The position numbers and the translations under genes were made by a program. DNA of 64,000 nt from Verticillium longisporum. Taxonomy: Eukaryota; Ascomycota; Sordariomycetes; Glomerellales; Plectosphaerellaceae. Within the stretch, counting starts at the first letter, position 1. Each line of letters begins with the position of its first letter. The stretch covers positions 2,418,001 to 2,482,000 of the forward strand of contig JAETXT010000008.1 in NCBI GenBank assembly GCA_019188255.1. The letters are read 5' to 3'. Positions 22,819 through 33,905 of this stretch are shown in pieces. A model generated the notes under the pieces. That model was not told where the DNA came from. It made no database searches and saw nothing but the letters and a program-made list of their open reading frames with translations.

Positions 22819-23556
22819 GCTGGGCTGACAACGTAGAGGAAGGGTTGGGTCAGGATAGAGCCATGCATGATTAGAGGCAGGTCGAAGCGTTTGGGAAGAA
22901 TCCAGGATCAGTTGATAGACATCGGCGACATTAGCGATTGGGATACTGTCATACAGAAAGCGCAGTCAGTCTTTAGCGAATATACTTCATGTCGCCAGTT
23001 GTAAGCTTGCGTGATGGCCTGATGTCTTTGTCCGCGTGCGCTGCTGTGCCTTGACCGACGTACCGTTCTGTCCTCTGCATAGTACTTTCCCTTGCCTCGG
23101 CATCCGCAAGGCTGCCATTCACTCGTAGGCATTCAACTATTGATAGTTGAGGGACGCGGTATCGTTCGTGCTCCTTCCTTCACGAACAAGTCTCACCACC
23201 CGCCTACGCAAAATCGAGTTACCTCCAGCAAGGCTACCTTACGCATCACATCACGACTCCTACCTTGGGTTGCCGCAGCAGGAGTACCACCCAGTCGAAG
23301 GGAAACGATCAAGCATCTCCAGGTACGCCACTTGTTGAACGCAATGTTGCGCCACCGCGGGCAAGACGTCCAGCGTCTGCGTATCCGCCAGCACCTCGGC
23401 TCTTCCAAGACAGCTCACGACCACAGCCATGCCTTGCGCAACCCTACTGTACGTCGCTCCATGGCCGGATATCGTTCCCCATCAATGGCCTAACTCGTGC
23501 AGCGTCCCAAGGTCTTCCCCTACCGGATTGCCTTCTCTCTGCCCTCGTCAGGCATC
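22819..23556. other. Intergenic region between the two MYND genes
   Basis: About 740 bp with only short frames lacking recognisable domains. It should hold the 3' end of the upstream gene and the promoter of the next one. A short upstream exon for the next gene is possible. Confidence 0.5.
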
Positions 23557-24977
23557 ATGATGCGCAACAGGCATTCGACGCACAGCGAGCTCGACCTCGA
23601 GGCCTCTCTTCACAAGTTCCACATCGACACAGCCGGCGCACCCCTCGACATGACGCGTGACGATGAGGCTGTTCGCCAACGGTGTCTGCGGTGCGAAAGG
23701 GACGTCAAGACAAGGTGCCCGGCGTGCGACGAGGCGGGCTACTGCTCCGATGGCTGCCGCGCAGACGACGAGGCGTTCCACGCCGAGGTGTGCGGCCTTC
23801 TGGATGCCATGGAGGAAGGCACGCGTCCCTCTGCTGCGCATCGCCTGCTGATCTGCTTCGCGCCCGACTACTCGACGCCCTTCTTTCTCTGGGTCAAGAC
23901 GCACTTTGACAAGACCAACGGCAACCTGTCGTTCCTCTTCGAAGACGACAGCCTCGTCACGGCCTGGGCTGAAAGGCACGGCTTCGCGACCAGAACGTGG
24001 ATGGTGCCCCTCGCCGCGCAGCGCTTCATCTTCCCGCACCCGCTGGGCCACGGCCTCGGCCTCGTCGGCGCGACGCCGCCCCACGACGACGGCGGACCGG
24101 ACGACATCAACTGGGCGGTGCAGTCGCTGGGCAAGCCGGGCCACGTGACGCCCGTCTTCGGCCCCGTCCTCGCCTTTGCCTACGACACGGACGAGCACGG
24201 CAGCTTCGTCGCCGTCGCCGACGCCGCGCTGCGCGACCTCACGCACGCCATAGACGCCATGCTCCAGGCCCCATGCCACGCGGCCCCGCCGGCCCCCGAC
24301 CGCGCGCGCCAGCTCCACCAGCCGGCCCTCAAGCTCACCGACCCGGCGTCGGCGTGGCACCTCGCGCTCGGCGCGCCGCCCGTCGAGATGACGACGCTGC
24401 CGTGCTGGAAGAGGGGGTTCCCGCTCGCCGTGCCCTTCAGCCTCGGGCTGCGCTGGATCGTGCACCCGGCCGTCGTGCCGCGGGGTCTGCGGGCGTCGAC
24501 CGTCTGGGGGCCCGACGCGCTGTCGAAGCTGTTTGGGAGCGTCGTCATCGTGCGCCAGGGCCAGGGCCAGCGCCGTCATGGCGGCGGCGGCGACGGCGGC
24601 GGCGGCGGCGTCTTGCGGGGCGAGATGGTCTTCCAGAGGCTGCTGTTCTGGCACGGGTTTTCTGTGACCAAGACGTACGGCGGGGTCGTCCATCCTGTGC
24701 ATGTCGAGGGGCTGCTGGCGTACCTTGCCTTTGCGCAGCGGCTTGCGCGCGGTGCCACGGAGGGTGGGTTTCGGGGCTGGTGGGAGGATTGGAAGGATGG
24801 GCTTGTCGCTCGGGGAGAGAGGTGGCGGCCTTGGTGAGCCCGTATTTCGACGAGGACGAGCCGAGACATCCACGCTCGTTGGATATCGAGACGGAGAGCC
24901 TGCTGGCGTTCCTCAAGAACAAGAGGGAGTGTGACGTGGAGAGCATCGAGGACGTCTACGGCGATTTGGTCTTCTGA
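23557..24977 (+). CDS. MYND zinc-finger protein 2 (frame break near 24812)
   Basis: Starts at ATG 23557 or 23560; the frame open further upstream has no ATG. The MYND finger is C-x2-C-x7-C-x2-C-x5-C-x3-C-x7-H-x3-C (about residues 48-82). The body is collinear with the upstream MYND protein: RPSAAHRLLICFAPDY matches RPSTNLYMALLFPAY, PLGHGLGLV matches KLGHALTLI, and ALRDLTHAIDAML matches SMRDYHHAIKVLL. A Gly run (GGC microsatellite at about 24583-24611) interrupts it. The frame ends at 24837, but one extra G in GGGG 24812-24815 leads to a convincing tail (LVSPYFDEDEP, then VESIEDVYGDLVF) ending at 24977, giving 473 residues. Codon use is very GC-rich. Function unknown. Confidence 0.8.
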
Positions 24978-25021
24978 CGGCCGGCTCTGGGTGCATCCCC
25001 ACGAGGGGCATTGTGTTTGTA

Positions 25022-25101
25022 GTCAGACATTAGCATGCCAAGGTGGGATCTAATGAGACTCGTCAGACATTGGCATGCAAAGGTGAGATATAATGAGACT
25101 C
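25022..25101. repeat. 40-bp tandem duplication
   Basis: Two adjacent 40-bp units (25022-25061 and 25062-25101), both starting GTCAGACATT and ending TAATGAGACTC, with about four differences. They lie between the 3' ends of the convergent MYND 2 and HET genes, probably in a UTR. Confidence 0.85.
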
Positions 25102-25382
25102 GGACGGGGAGGGGAGCTGGCTAAGGAACCTCGTTTGCCAATGGTATGACGAGAGCACGAGATGATGTCAATGGAGCAAACGCATCCTCGTACCACAAAG
25201 CCCGCTTGATATCGACGCATGACCGACGCGGGTATGGAGGTCCAGTACGTCGGCTGGAACTCTTTCCTTCCCTGTGACGCCAGCTGTCATCTTCTCGATG
25301 AGCTATTGTCATCCTTCTCATCGTCATCGTAAAAACGAACGCGGTCCCATGTCTTCCGATACATGCGCCCGACGGCTGCCCC

Positions 25383-27422
25383 TCAGTAGATATCAAACAC
25401 CTCATGCAGAGGTCCCTCCTCAAGAAACTCCCCCTCCATAATCCCAGCCACGTACGAATCGCCCTTGAACACAAAACCACCACCCTGCCTCTGCCCCAGC
25501 ACGACCGGCGCCGGCGCATTCCAAACAAGCGACAAGACGTCGCCGGCTTGCACACCGACCCAGCAGATGCCGAGGCGGCCGCCCTCTGTCCAGAAAAAGG
25601 TCCGCCCGCGCAGACACGCCGCCCAATGCCGCCGCAACGCATCTGCAAACTCGGCAATGTTTTTGTCCGTCAGGGCCACCTCCGCGGGCGCCGAGCTCCA
25701 GTAGCCGTAAATGTTTTCCCGGAACAGGGCGGCCTCTGTGTCGTCGAGGGCAGCCGCGGCGATTGGATGGGCGAGCAGCATCTTGCTGACGAGCCGGAAC
25801 ACCTTGGGCTCCTCTATGCGGGCCATGTGCTCCACCGACACGGGGTCCATGGCCGTGACGGCTGTAGCGAGGGCCGACACGGTGGCGCCCCAGTCGGGAT
25901 TCGGTTTCGACGCCTCGTCGAGGCGGGCGAACGCCTCGACAGAGGACCAGTCGAGATCGGGGTGGCATAGTTCGCAGAGCTCAGGGGGCGTGCACTTGTT
26001 GCAGGGCCTACCCGCCGGGGGGCTCAGCACCTCGGCAACGAAGTCGACGCGGCATCCGCCCTGGCGCAATAGCCTGCTGTCGGCGTCTCCTGGTTGCTCT
26101 GTTCCATCCTGACCTGGCCCGCCTCGTGTGGCATCGCACCATCCACCGAACAGCCCCTGGTGCCGGACGGCCTTTTGAGGGGTTCCGCGCATGCCCATGG
26201 CCTGCCAGTCGACGACCCAAGACGGTAAGTCATCAGACGCTGCCGCCCTCGGCACCACAGAGTCGAGCCCGAAGCTGCCGTACGCCGAGTCGCCGTGCAT
26301 GATGAGAGCCCTCGTCAGTATGGCGAAGACGTGGGCACGCGTCTTTGTGTAGTCGACCTGTAGGCCGAGGGCCTCTCCATCCGAGACGATGCCGAGAATG
26401 GCGAAGACGACATCTCGCGGGTCCGTCACGGCGTAGTAGGGCCTCCCCGGCGCCGGGTCCCGAATGTACAGAATGTCGAGCAGCATCAGGGACACGCCAG
26501 CGTGATAGTCGGAGCGGGTGTTGAGGGCGCGTACGTCGAGCATCTGCTGGTCGATGGCGGCGGCGAAGGCTCGGTAGCGCGTCAGGGCGGGACGAAAGGG
26601 GCGCTTGCAGGCCCAGATTACGCCGTGGGGGGCGTTGAACAGAAGCAGAGGCAGAGTGGCGTTGCCGCAGGCGATGAGGGCGTGACGGGGTACCGTGACT
26701 TCTTGGATGATCCACATGCGCGTCCAGTAGTCTCGCTCGAGCATGTCCTGGATGCCGAGTTGTGTGGGCGTGGGATCGCCTGTTGCTTCGTCTGCGTACA
26801 TGTCGGGGTCTGCAAGGAGCGTCTGGTAGAACGATGCCACGGCATGCTCCTCGTTGGTGCTGTCGAGGATACTTGGAGAGTCGGGGTTTTCGAGGCGATT
26901 CTTGATGATATCTGCCACTTCACGTGCCCTGCCGACTTCGAGCAACAATGCTGGTGCACCACATGCCTCGGCTGCCTGACCCAGGTGCGCGAGGGAGTCG
27001 AGGGCTGCATCTGTGTTGGCGTTGCCTGGCCCCAACCAGAGGTGAACGACGGCAGCTTGGACATAGACGGTACGCATGAGGCCGATCTGCCATCGTTTCT
27101 CATTGGAGTCGGTCTGGTTGATGCAGATGGCGTCTGTCCAGAGCCACGAAGTGACGTTCTGGCGACGCAGCTGGAGGAAGAGCCCGTGCAGATTACGGCC
27201 GATGGCGTATGGGGTGCCCTCGACGGTTGCCTCGAGTGTCTGGCGCATGTCGCCCCAGACGTAGGAGAGCGCTCCGTACTCGGGATTCTCGTCGAGGGAA
27301 ACATGGCAGAGCTCGAGGGCGATGGGAGCTTCATCAGGGGGGGATCCCGAAGATGGAGATGCCACGAAGCGGATGAGTCTGATTTCACGTCGAGCCTCAG
27401 ACAGAGGACGGTGATGGAACAT
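25383..27422 (-). CDS. HET-domain (heterokaryon incompatibility) protein
   Basis: Single-exon, 679-residue protein. The HET domain (PF06985) is clear: ALSYVWGD (about residues 51-58), LWTDAICINQTDxxEK (94-109), then VHLWLGP (126-132) and MWIIQEV further on. In fungi HET domains trigger cell death when incompatible strains fuse, and many HET proteins of this length act as stand-alone allorecognition genes. The C-terminal half (about 350-679) has no named domain but shows a CNKCTPPELCELC cluster and a conserved ending (GRTFFWTEGGRLGICWVG, then DSYVAGIMEGEF) common in such proteins. There is no NACHT, ankyrin or WD partner domain. The frame is intact, unlike the neighbouring MYND genes. Confidence 0.95.
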   Translation of the reverse strand: MFHHRPLSEARREIRLIRFVASPSSGSPPDEAPIALELCHVSLDENPEYGALSYVWGDMRQTLEATVEGTPYAIGRNLHGLFLQLRRQNVTSWLWTDAICINQTDSNEKRWQIGLMRTVYVQAAVVHLWLGPGNANTDAALDSLAHLGQAAEACGAPALLLEVGRAREVADIIKNRLENPDSPSILDSTNEEHAVASFYQTLLADPDMYADEATGDPTPTQLGIQDMLERDYWTRMWIIQEVTVPRHALIACGNATLPLLLFNAPHGVIWACKRPFRPALTRYRAFAAAIDQQMLDVRALNTRSDYHAGVSLMLLDILYIRDPAPGRPYYAVTDPRDVVFAILGIVSDGEALGLQVDYTKTRAHVFAILTRALIMHGDSAYGSFGLDSVVPRAAASDDLPSWVVDWQAMGMRGTPQKAVRHQGLFGGWCDATRGGPGQDGTEQPGDADSRLLRQGGCRVDFVAEVLSPPAGRPCNKCTPPELCELCHPDLDWSSVEAFARLDEASKPNPDWGATVSALATAVTAMDPVSVEHMARIEEPKVFRLVSKMLLAHPIAAAALDDTEAALFRENIYGYWSSAPAEVALTDKNIAEFADALRRHWAACLRGRTFFWTEGGRLGICWVGVQAGDVLSLVWNAPAPVVLGQRQGGGFVFKGDSYVAGIMEGEFLEEGPLHEVFDIY

Positions 27423-27932
27423 GGTTTCGATTGGGGGTGTGAGACAGAACGATAGCCGTGATGCTTGTGTGGTAGTGACATGCGCAGTTAGCCTCGGAGG
27501 GTGTGAACGAACTGATGGAGAGTTGTCTGAATCTCAAAGGCTGGCAAGGGTCGTTGCTGGATTTCACAAGGAAGATCCTCTCAAGCCATGATGGACCCTC
27601 ACAGATCTGGAGAGGACACATCTTGCTTGAATGCAGCCATCGTATTGATGATGGTTGTGGTGTTTGAGGATGCTGGGTCAAGGCAGGCTGAGGGGCTGTA
27701 GGAAGTTGTCTACCAGACCGGTACTGTACCTGCCTCAGGTAGGGTACCTAGGTACCTAGGCGGGGCAGGATCAGGATGCATCAACAGCGGCCAACCCAAC
27801 CCTCTAGATACACCAGCTCTGGCCGTCTCTAGAGGCGCAACTGCAGCCGCCAAGGTCTTCAATCTGCGCACAGCACCATGAATATAGTAGAGCCTCCAAA
27901 AAGAAAGCCACACGCCATACAGCAAAAGGCAA

Positions 27933-28031
27933 TGATGAGGACGAGACTCGAACTCGCGCGGGTTGCCCCACCAGGAAATCTAGTTAAGGTAGACCTTAAC
28001 CTGGCGCCATAACCAACTCGGCCACCTCACC
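27933..28031 (-). tRNA. tRNA-Leu (anticodon AAG), intron-containing
   Basis: Folds fully: acceptor GGTGAGG with CCTCATC (one G-U pair), anticodon stem CCAGG/CCTGG, a long leucine-type variable arm (TGGGGCAACCCG region), T-loop TTCGAGT. The anticodon AAG is followed by a ~17-nt intron one base 3' of the anticodon; CCTTAA in the intron pairs with TTAAGG, as nuclear tRNA introns do. Confidence 0.95.
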
Positions 28032-28238
28032 ATTTGATGGACGAGGCCTTTGGCTGTTAGTATGATACTCACATGTCGCCGTGCATCAGATGGCGCAAGT
28101 CTCTAATCTCACCACCGCGCTGTCCTTGGTGCAAGGCGAGCGTGCGCTTTCCATCTTGTTGAGTTCTTCGTCAACTTCCACGCCTGGGCTTAAGACTTGA
28201 ATGGAATGCTTCTTGATTTATCCCCCGAGCACGTTGCC

Positions 28239-30279
28239 TCATCCGTCTCGCAAGCCTGCGCGCGAGCTGCTACTCCTGTCTGTGCTTGCCCTGTTTTCCT
28301 TGTTTCTCTTGATCAACCTGTCCCACCTGCTCCCCGTCTTCTTCGAGCCCCAGTTAGTCTTGGACTCGGAAGACTTGCACGGGACCAACACCTCCTCCAT
28401 GTACAGATCGTAGACGCCATCCCCGACGTACGTGTTGCGATACACCCAGGCCGTCTTGACATCGCCGCCCTGCCCGACTGCCAACGACATGCTGCCCTTG
28501 CCCTTGTCAAACCGCCCGCGCCTCCTTTTTCTCGCACCACCGAGCATCGGCCTCAGCACCTCGGCCTCGGCGACGGGTCCACCCTCGGGCACGACAACCC
28601 TGTGCGCCGTCAGCGCCGCCGCCGTGCCGAGCACGAGCTGCAGCCCCGCCGTCAGCACCATGATGAGATGGATCATGTCCCAGTGTTCCATGTTGAGCTT
28701 CTGCCCAATCATCGGCGCATCTCCCCACACAAAGAGCGCCGTGTTCGACTGTGCCGCCATGCCGAGCACGCCAATGGCGAACCGTGACATGAGCAGCTCC
28801 AGCGCATCGCTGCTCCCGCTCATCGGCGTGCCCCAATACGTCGCCGCTGGATACACAATGCCCTGGACCTGCAGGTCCTCGTCTGCTGCCGTTGTCGAGT
28901 AGCCTTGCAACGCCACGGCCACGGCCACCATCCAGACGAGATCTTCGCCGAGCGCGTGTTCAGGCAGTGAAGCGTTCGCTGGCGTCCCGACCGTTGTGTT
29001 ACACTCGTAAAGCCACGGCGATGACGATGATGCTTCAAACACGGACACGCTCCCACAGGTCGGCCCGCATGGTGCCATTGTGTCGGTGAAAAAGGTCGAC
29101 TGGTCGCCGCCGCCGAGTACCGGCAGCGTGACGTTGCGCGAGCCGCCGCCGCTGTTGCTGTCGGCGATGGTGATGTTCTCGAAGAGGCCGTCACCGCCTG
29201 AAGTGACGCGATAGCTGCGGCATATCGTGTCTACCCTGACGAGCCGGTTCGTCACGGCCGTGATGGGGAACGAGTCTGGGTCGAGGGCCGACTTTGTATT
29301 GACCTCGTGAAAGGCGTAGATGCAACCGCCGTCGTCGCAGAAGAAGAGCGGATCGTCGCTTGAATAAAGGTCACCCGGCTGTGGGATTTGGTCGATTACC
29401 GAAGTGTCGTACGCCAGTGACACGCTGCCGAGGCTTTGGCCGTCTGTTAGCTCTATCCTGCTACAAGGAAGCTGCACCACATCAAGTAGAGCAGAAAAGG
29501 AGGCAGAGGGAACAATACCTGTTGGCTGTGTACTCTTGTGCACGCTGCGAGTTGCTTCCGTTGGCCACCTTTGTCGTCTCAATGGTCGACATGTCGGGGA
29601 TCGAAACGTTGCCGCGTACGAGCAGCGCCTTGTCCTCGGTGCGCTCGACTGAGTAGCACAAGCCGATGGAGGCGATGCCAACTTGGGCCCCGATGATCAG
29701 CAGCACCCACAGTGTGACAACGACGTGAATGTTGGACCTTTTCGATCTCGACGCCAGACGGATGACTCGCGAAGTGCTGTGGGCATGTAGAATGTGCTCG
29801 ACCTTGTGCTGAGATCGCGCTCTCCTGCTGAGAATCCACCACCGCATGTCATCGCACATGCCTGTGAGGAAGCTGGCCGTCGACAGGCCAAGAGTGATGA
29901 GCAGACCCGTGATGAGCGCGTTGAACTGGCGCTTCTTCGTCGTCGACATGACGGGTCGGTCGACCGAATAAGCGACCAGCACGGCGTACACGGCGACAAT
30001 GAGCACGACCGTGACGATCCACTTGCCGAGAACACGCGCGAGGACCCTGACCTTTGAGGCCTTGCGCGCCGCGAGGCCCTTGAATTCGTAGAGCTGCACG
30101 TCCTCTGCTTCAGGCAGCGACGCCGTGTCGGAGTCTGGCTGTCGTGGGGGCGGCGCCATTGAGACAGATGGCCGGTAGAGAGGGTCGACATCGTGATCAT
30201 GTGGCGGGCTCGCCTGCCGCGTCGCGTGCGGTTGATGCTGAAGAAACGGCTGCACAGCATGGTGCTCCGTGCCAGCCAT
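28239..30279 (-). CDS. Uncharacterised multi-pass membrane protein
   Basis: Two exons, 30279-29519 and 29460-28239, joined across a 58-bp intron (GTATTG donor, TTGTAG acceptor), giving 660 residues. A proline-rich cytosolic-type N-terminus is followed by three membrane spans (near WIVTVVLIVAVYAVLVAY, FNALITGLLITLGLSTASF and VVVTLWVLLIIGAQVGI). A large loop of about 250 residues with several Cys and N-x-S/T sites is presumably extracellular or luminal. A fourth span (MIHLIMVLTAGLQLVLGTA) leads to a basic tail. The layout resembles fungal-specific membrane proteins of unknown function. I know of no characterised relative. It is transcribed in the same direction as the HET gene but 0.8 kb away, with a tRNA between. 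Confidence 0.85.
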
Positions 30280-31371
30280 CGTTGTATATGCAGGAACAGT
30301 GCTATGTCGGTGACAGTCGTTGTCGCCAGTACGTCTCGCGCCCGCAGGTTGGCCAGCCCTTTAGTAAGTTGCCCAGATTTTCCCACATCGTCTGAGAGAC
30401 CCCCGGGTCTCCGCTCGGGCCTGAAATAAACTTTGGTCGGAGAGCCATGGTCCACTGCCCACTTGACGCAGATCGATGCGCGACGTTGCGCCGCGCAAAA
30501 AGAGGGCTGAGACTAGCTCAGCAACGAATGCGGCATACGTCTTGAGAAGGGAGGGGCCGTGGCCTCACTCGGAGTACTCCACATCGAATGACGCTATATC
30601 CCATTCATCTCGCTGAGAGCTCAAGTCAGAGGGCTCCAGAGCGCGTTCCGAAGATCCCCTGTCCTGGCCTGGATCGGCCGCACCGAGGCCGAGAAGAAGC
30701 ACGGGCTTAGCCGGGCGGGACAATGTGTCACCCCGGCGCCGCGTAAGCGTGAGGACGAATGTTTTCTTGGAAGGTCTTGGAGCTGCATCTGTGGGTATCG
30801 AACCGTCATTGGCATGTCTAGATCTCGGTGCCTGATCAACAGAACGAGAGCGCTCGCCGTCTGTATCGTTCGAGGTAGGCTGTCGGGTTCGGAGAGGAGA
30901 TGGGGTTGATCAGGGGAAAATTTGGACGGACAATGAAGCGGCCTTGCAGTGTTTGCCAAGCCTACTGACTCAACCAGCATGCGCTGTCCCTAGTCGACGA
31001 CATGGGCTTCGTTCGGACGCTCGTATAGTTTGATCTCGCATTGGGCTCTGGTCGGTCAGCATGCCTGCCAGTTGAACTGTACCGAGACCAAAAGAGGTTC
31101 TGCGACGTCTCATGCTGATGATCCATTTCTTCCGCTGTGAGGCCAGGGAGGGCAATGACAAGAACATCTCCGATTTTGGTCGTCATGGCCTGGCTGATTC
31201 TAGGCAGACACGGGCTTGCCGAGTATCGTGAGAACCGGCGCCATCAAGCTTACAGTAGCAGAGTGGGTATCGTGCTGGAGAGGCAAGAACCTACCAAGCC
31301 AGGAGCACCTGCTGTGGATCTAGCTAGCTCGTCCGCAGACTGGGTCAGAGGTGCAAAAGTCAAAAAGCATG
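30280..31371. other. Intergenic region, no gene seen
   Basis: About 1.1 kb upstream of the membrane-protein gene. Short frames only. Presumably promoter sequence. Confidence 0.45.
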
Positions 31372-31443
31372 CACCTTGCACGGGACTCGAACCCGCAACT
31401 TCCAGCTTAGGAGGCTGGCGCGCTACCATTGCGCCAACAAGGC
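31372..31443 (-). tRNA. tRNA-Arg (anticodon CCT)
   Basis: A complete 72-nt cloverleaf without intron: acceptor GCCTTGT with GCAAGGT, D-arm GCGCAATGGTAGCGC, anticodon stem CCAGC/GCTGG with loop CTCCTAA, and T-arm GCGGG-TTCGAGT-CCCGT. The anticodon CCT reads AGG. Confidence 0.96.
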
Positions 31444-31928
31444 TCCTTGAACATGTCGGTGCGGGTGTGGCATCATGTCGGCAGTGCGACAAACCCACAA
31501 TCTTCCCCAGTGAAGTTCCGGAAAGTATCTTCATCCACGCAGCAACTTGCCTCACATTGAAGGATTGCAGACCAGGGTGTGCCATGGAAAGATGTGTCCC
31601 AACTCCGTCCAACACAAGGCACCCAGCTCTTTCCTCCTCGGCACGACAGTTCAGGAATGTTTATGAAAACATTGTCGTCTTGAGCTTGCTGATCGATGAT
31701 CTCGCACTTCGGCAGGTCAATTCACAAAAGTAGGATCCAAGATATCGCAGGTTTAGCCCGAAGCCTCTGCAGCCTTACCATAACGAATCGTCCCAAGCCC
31801 TCAACCCCAGCTCTCTCGAAAAATCCTGCAGATTCTATCCAGCGAATTCCGAGACCGAGAGCCCAAAGCAGTTGATCGAGCCGGACGGAAGTCTGCCTCA
31901 TCTTCACAACACCGGGCGAGCACCACAA

Positions 31929-33905
31929 CTAAAACCGGCCCCTGCGCAGAAATTTGTTCGGCAGATCAACGTACTTGGCCCTCAAAAACTCACACAAATT
32001 CTTCCCTAGCGTGTCATACTCGCTCGTCGAGTTGAATCCACGGTCCAGATGATCTCTCAGCAAAAAGTGCACCGCTCGGATTTCCGGAATCTCGAACCGT
32101 TCAATCTTCTTGCCCTTGTTGCTCCCGTCCAGCAGCTGTCCGATACGATCGATGGTCAAGACGCTCCTTAACCAATCCCACTCGTCGTCGTGCCGCACGT
32201 AAAATCCAACGTTCGCATCGCTCGCCTTGTCGCCGGACCGCCCGCCGACGATCCACCCCAGCGGACCCCTCGTCGTGGGACCGAATGCCGCGAGATCGAC
32301 GGGGTCGCACGTCTCTTTCGACTTTTGGTCGCGAAGATAGTCTGCCCGAACTTTCTGCTGAACGGGTATGTCGATGCGGCGGCCGGCCCACAGCAGCCCG
32401 CCGCGGTGCTTCACTGCCGATTGTGGCAGCAGGGTGACGTAGTACTCCCAGTACGGTTTGCCTTCTGACTGGCGCTGGTCGTTGTGCAAGGACGCGCCAG
32501 GGCAGGACTGAAGGAAGTTTTCCATGCACCATCGGTTAAGCCCGCTGCCAATGTTTTAGTGTTAAGGCGACGGAAGGCCTGGATCATGGCACTTACGGGA
32601 CATCTAGTGTGAACTTATCAACGAGTTCCCTCTTTTTAGTCTGTACAAAAATGCGCATATCGACCGTGGCGATCTCCTGATTGCGCGGATTCTCCGGACA
32701 GTACCCGTTCAGACTGAATTTCAGGCACGTGAGATCTTTGACGGCATCGCCAATCGAGTAGCGGATCTGTCGCTCCGTCCATTCGGCCTTCTCCTCGAGG
32801 TCTAAGCCGACGAGGTAGTAGTGAAACTCGGCCTGGTAGCCGCCCCATGCCGTGAGGCCGACCTTTGTCGTCGAAGGCGAGGCGAGGCCCTTGACACCAG
32901 TGACCTGAACGCGGTCCTTGCCTACCTGCGTCATGACGACACCTTCGAGGTTGGCCGTGATATCAGAGCCGTAGTACAGCGGTCCCTGGATCTCGTACAA
33001 CAGCTGCGACGTCACGGTGCCGACCGAGACCTCGCCACCAGAGCCCTCCTCCTTGGTGTTGATGCATGAACCGTCCGAGTCAACTTCGGCAATTGGGAAG
33101 CCAAGGTTCTCGCTGCCATCCCTCAATTGCTTGGAGCCAGAGTAGTAGCCGCCTGTGACGTATGCAGAGCATTCGATGAGATGACCACACACGAGAGAAC
33201 CGGCGATCTGGTCGAGATCGCGCTCACGGTCCCAACCGTGCCACCACATAGAGGCCCCGATCGTTGGGGCAGCGTCGGCCACGCGGCCAGCAATGACGAT
33301 ATCGCAGCCCTGACGGAGAGCCTCGGCGATGCCTGCGCCCCCGAGATAGCATCTACGTTGCCTGTTAGCGATGTTTGGTACGCCGCACACAAGGAGACTG
33401 ACTGCGCGGCCACAAAGTCGTCCATGTGGCCCCAGTCTTCAAGTGGTTTCCCCGTCATGAGGCTCGTGAAGGTTTGGCCGTCCTGCCACATCCGCCTCAC
33501 CGTCTCCGTCACCTCGTCGCCGTTGATCCACCCGACCTTGAGACCAAGCCCCTGCTTCCTCACCTCAGCCTCGACCACTCCCGCCAGCAACTCGGTATCG
33601 CTCGCACCGGCATTCACGGCAACCTTGATATTCTTGCTCCTCAGATACGGCAGCGCAGGGCTCAGGTTCTCCATGAAGGTGGGGTCGAAGAGTCCCACGG
33701 GCTCTTGCGCCAACTTGTCGGCTTTTCGCAGCCGTTCGTTCTCCTGCTTTTGGGCGCCATGCAGCGTCATGGTACATTCGGAAAGCCAGTCACCAATGAT
33801 GCAGTCAATATCGCAGTTGCGAGCGAGGTCACCAATGGCGCGCTGGCGGTCTGAGAAGCCGCCAGACGAGCCGGCTATGCGAATGGCGCGCTTGGTCGAC
33901 GGCAT
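31929..33905 (-). CDS. AtuA/DUF1446-family protein
   Basis: Three exons: 33905-33403, 33352-32597 and 32544-31929, with 50-bp (branch CTAAC) and 52-bp (donor GTAAGT) introns, giving 624 residues with consistent phases. The N-terminal two thirds match the DUF1446 or acyclic-terpene-utilisation family (PF07287): IRIAGSSGGFSDR, then IGDWLSE, KVAVNAGA, YLGGAGIAEAL and CDIVIAGRVADAAP. The second splice creates PGLNRWCMENFLQSCPGASL, and a C-terminal domain follows with GWIVGGRSGDKASDANVGFYV. Bacterial AtuA takes part in citronellol/geraniol breakdown. The fungal members are cytosolic and uncharacterised, so a catabolic role is inference only. The frame is intact. Confidence 0.93.

Noticed and set aside
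23548..24873. 441-codon open frame on the minus strand opposite MYND 2
   Set aside because: It arises because the GC-rich third positions of MYND 2 remove stops on the other strand. The translation is Arg/Pro/Val-rich and shows no domain.
26502..27455. 317-codon plus-strand frame opposite the HET gene
   Set aside because: Antisense shadow of the HET coding sequence, which has clear family motifs.
31137..31733. 198-codon plus-strand frame
   Set aside because: It runs through the antisense strand of tRNA-Arg and has no domain.
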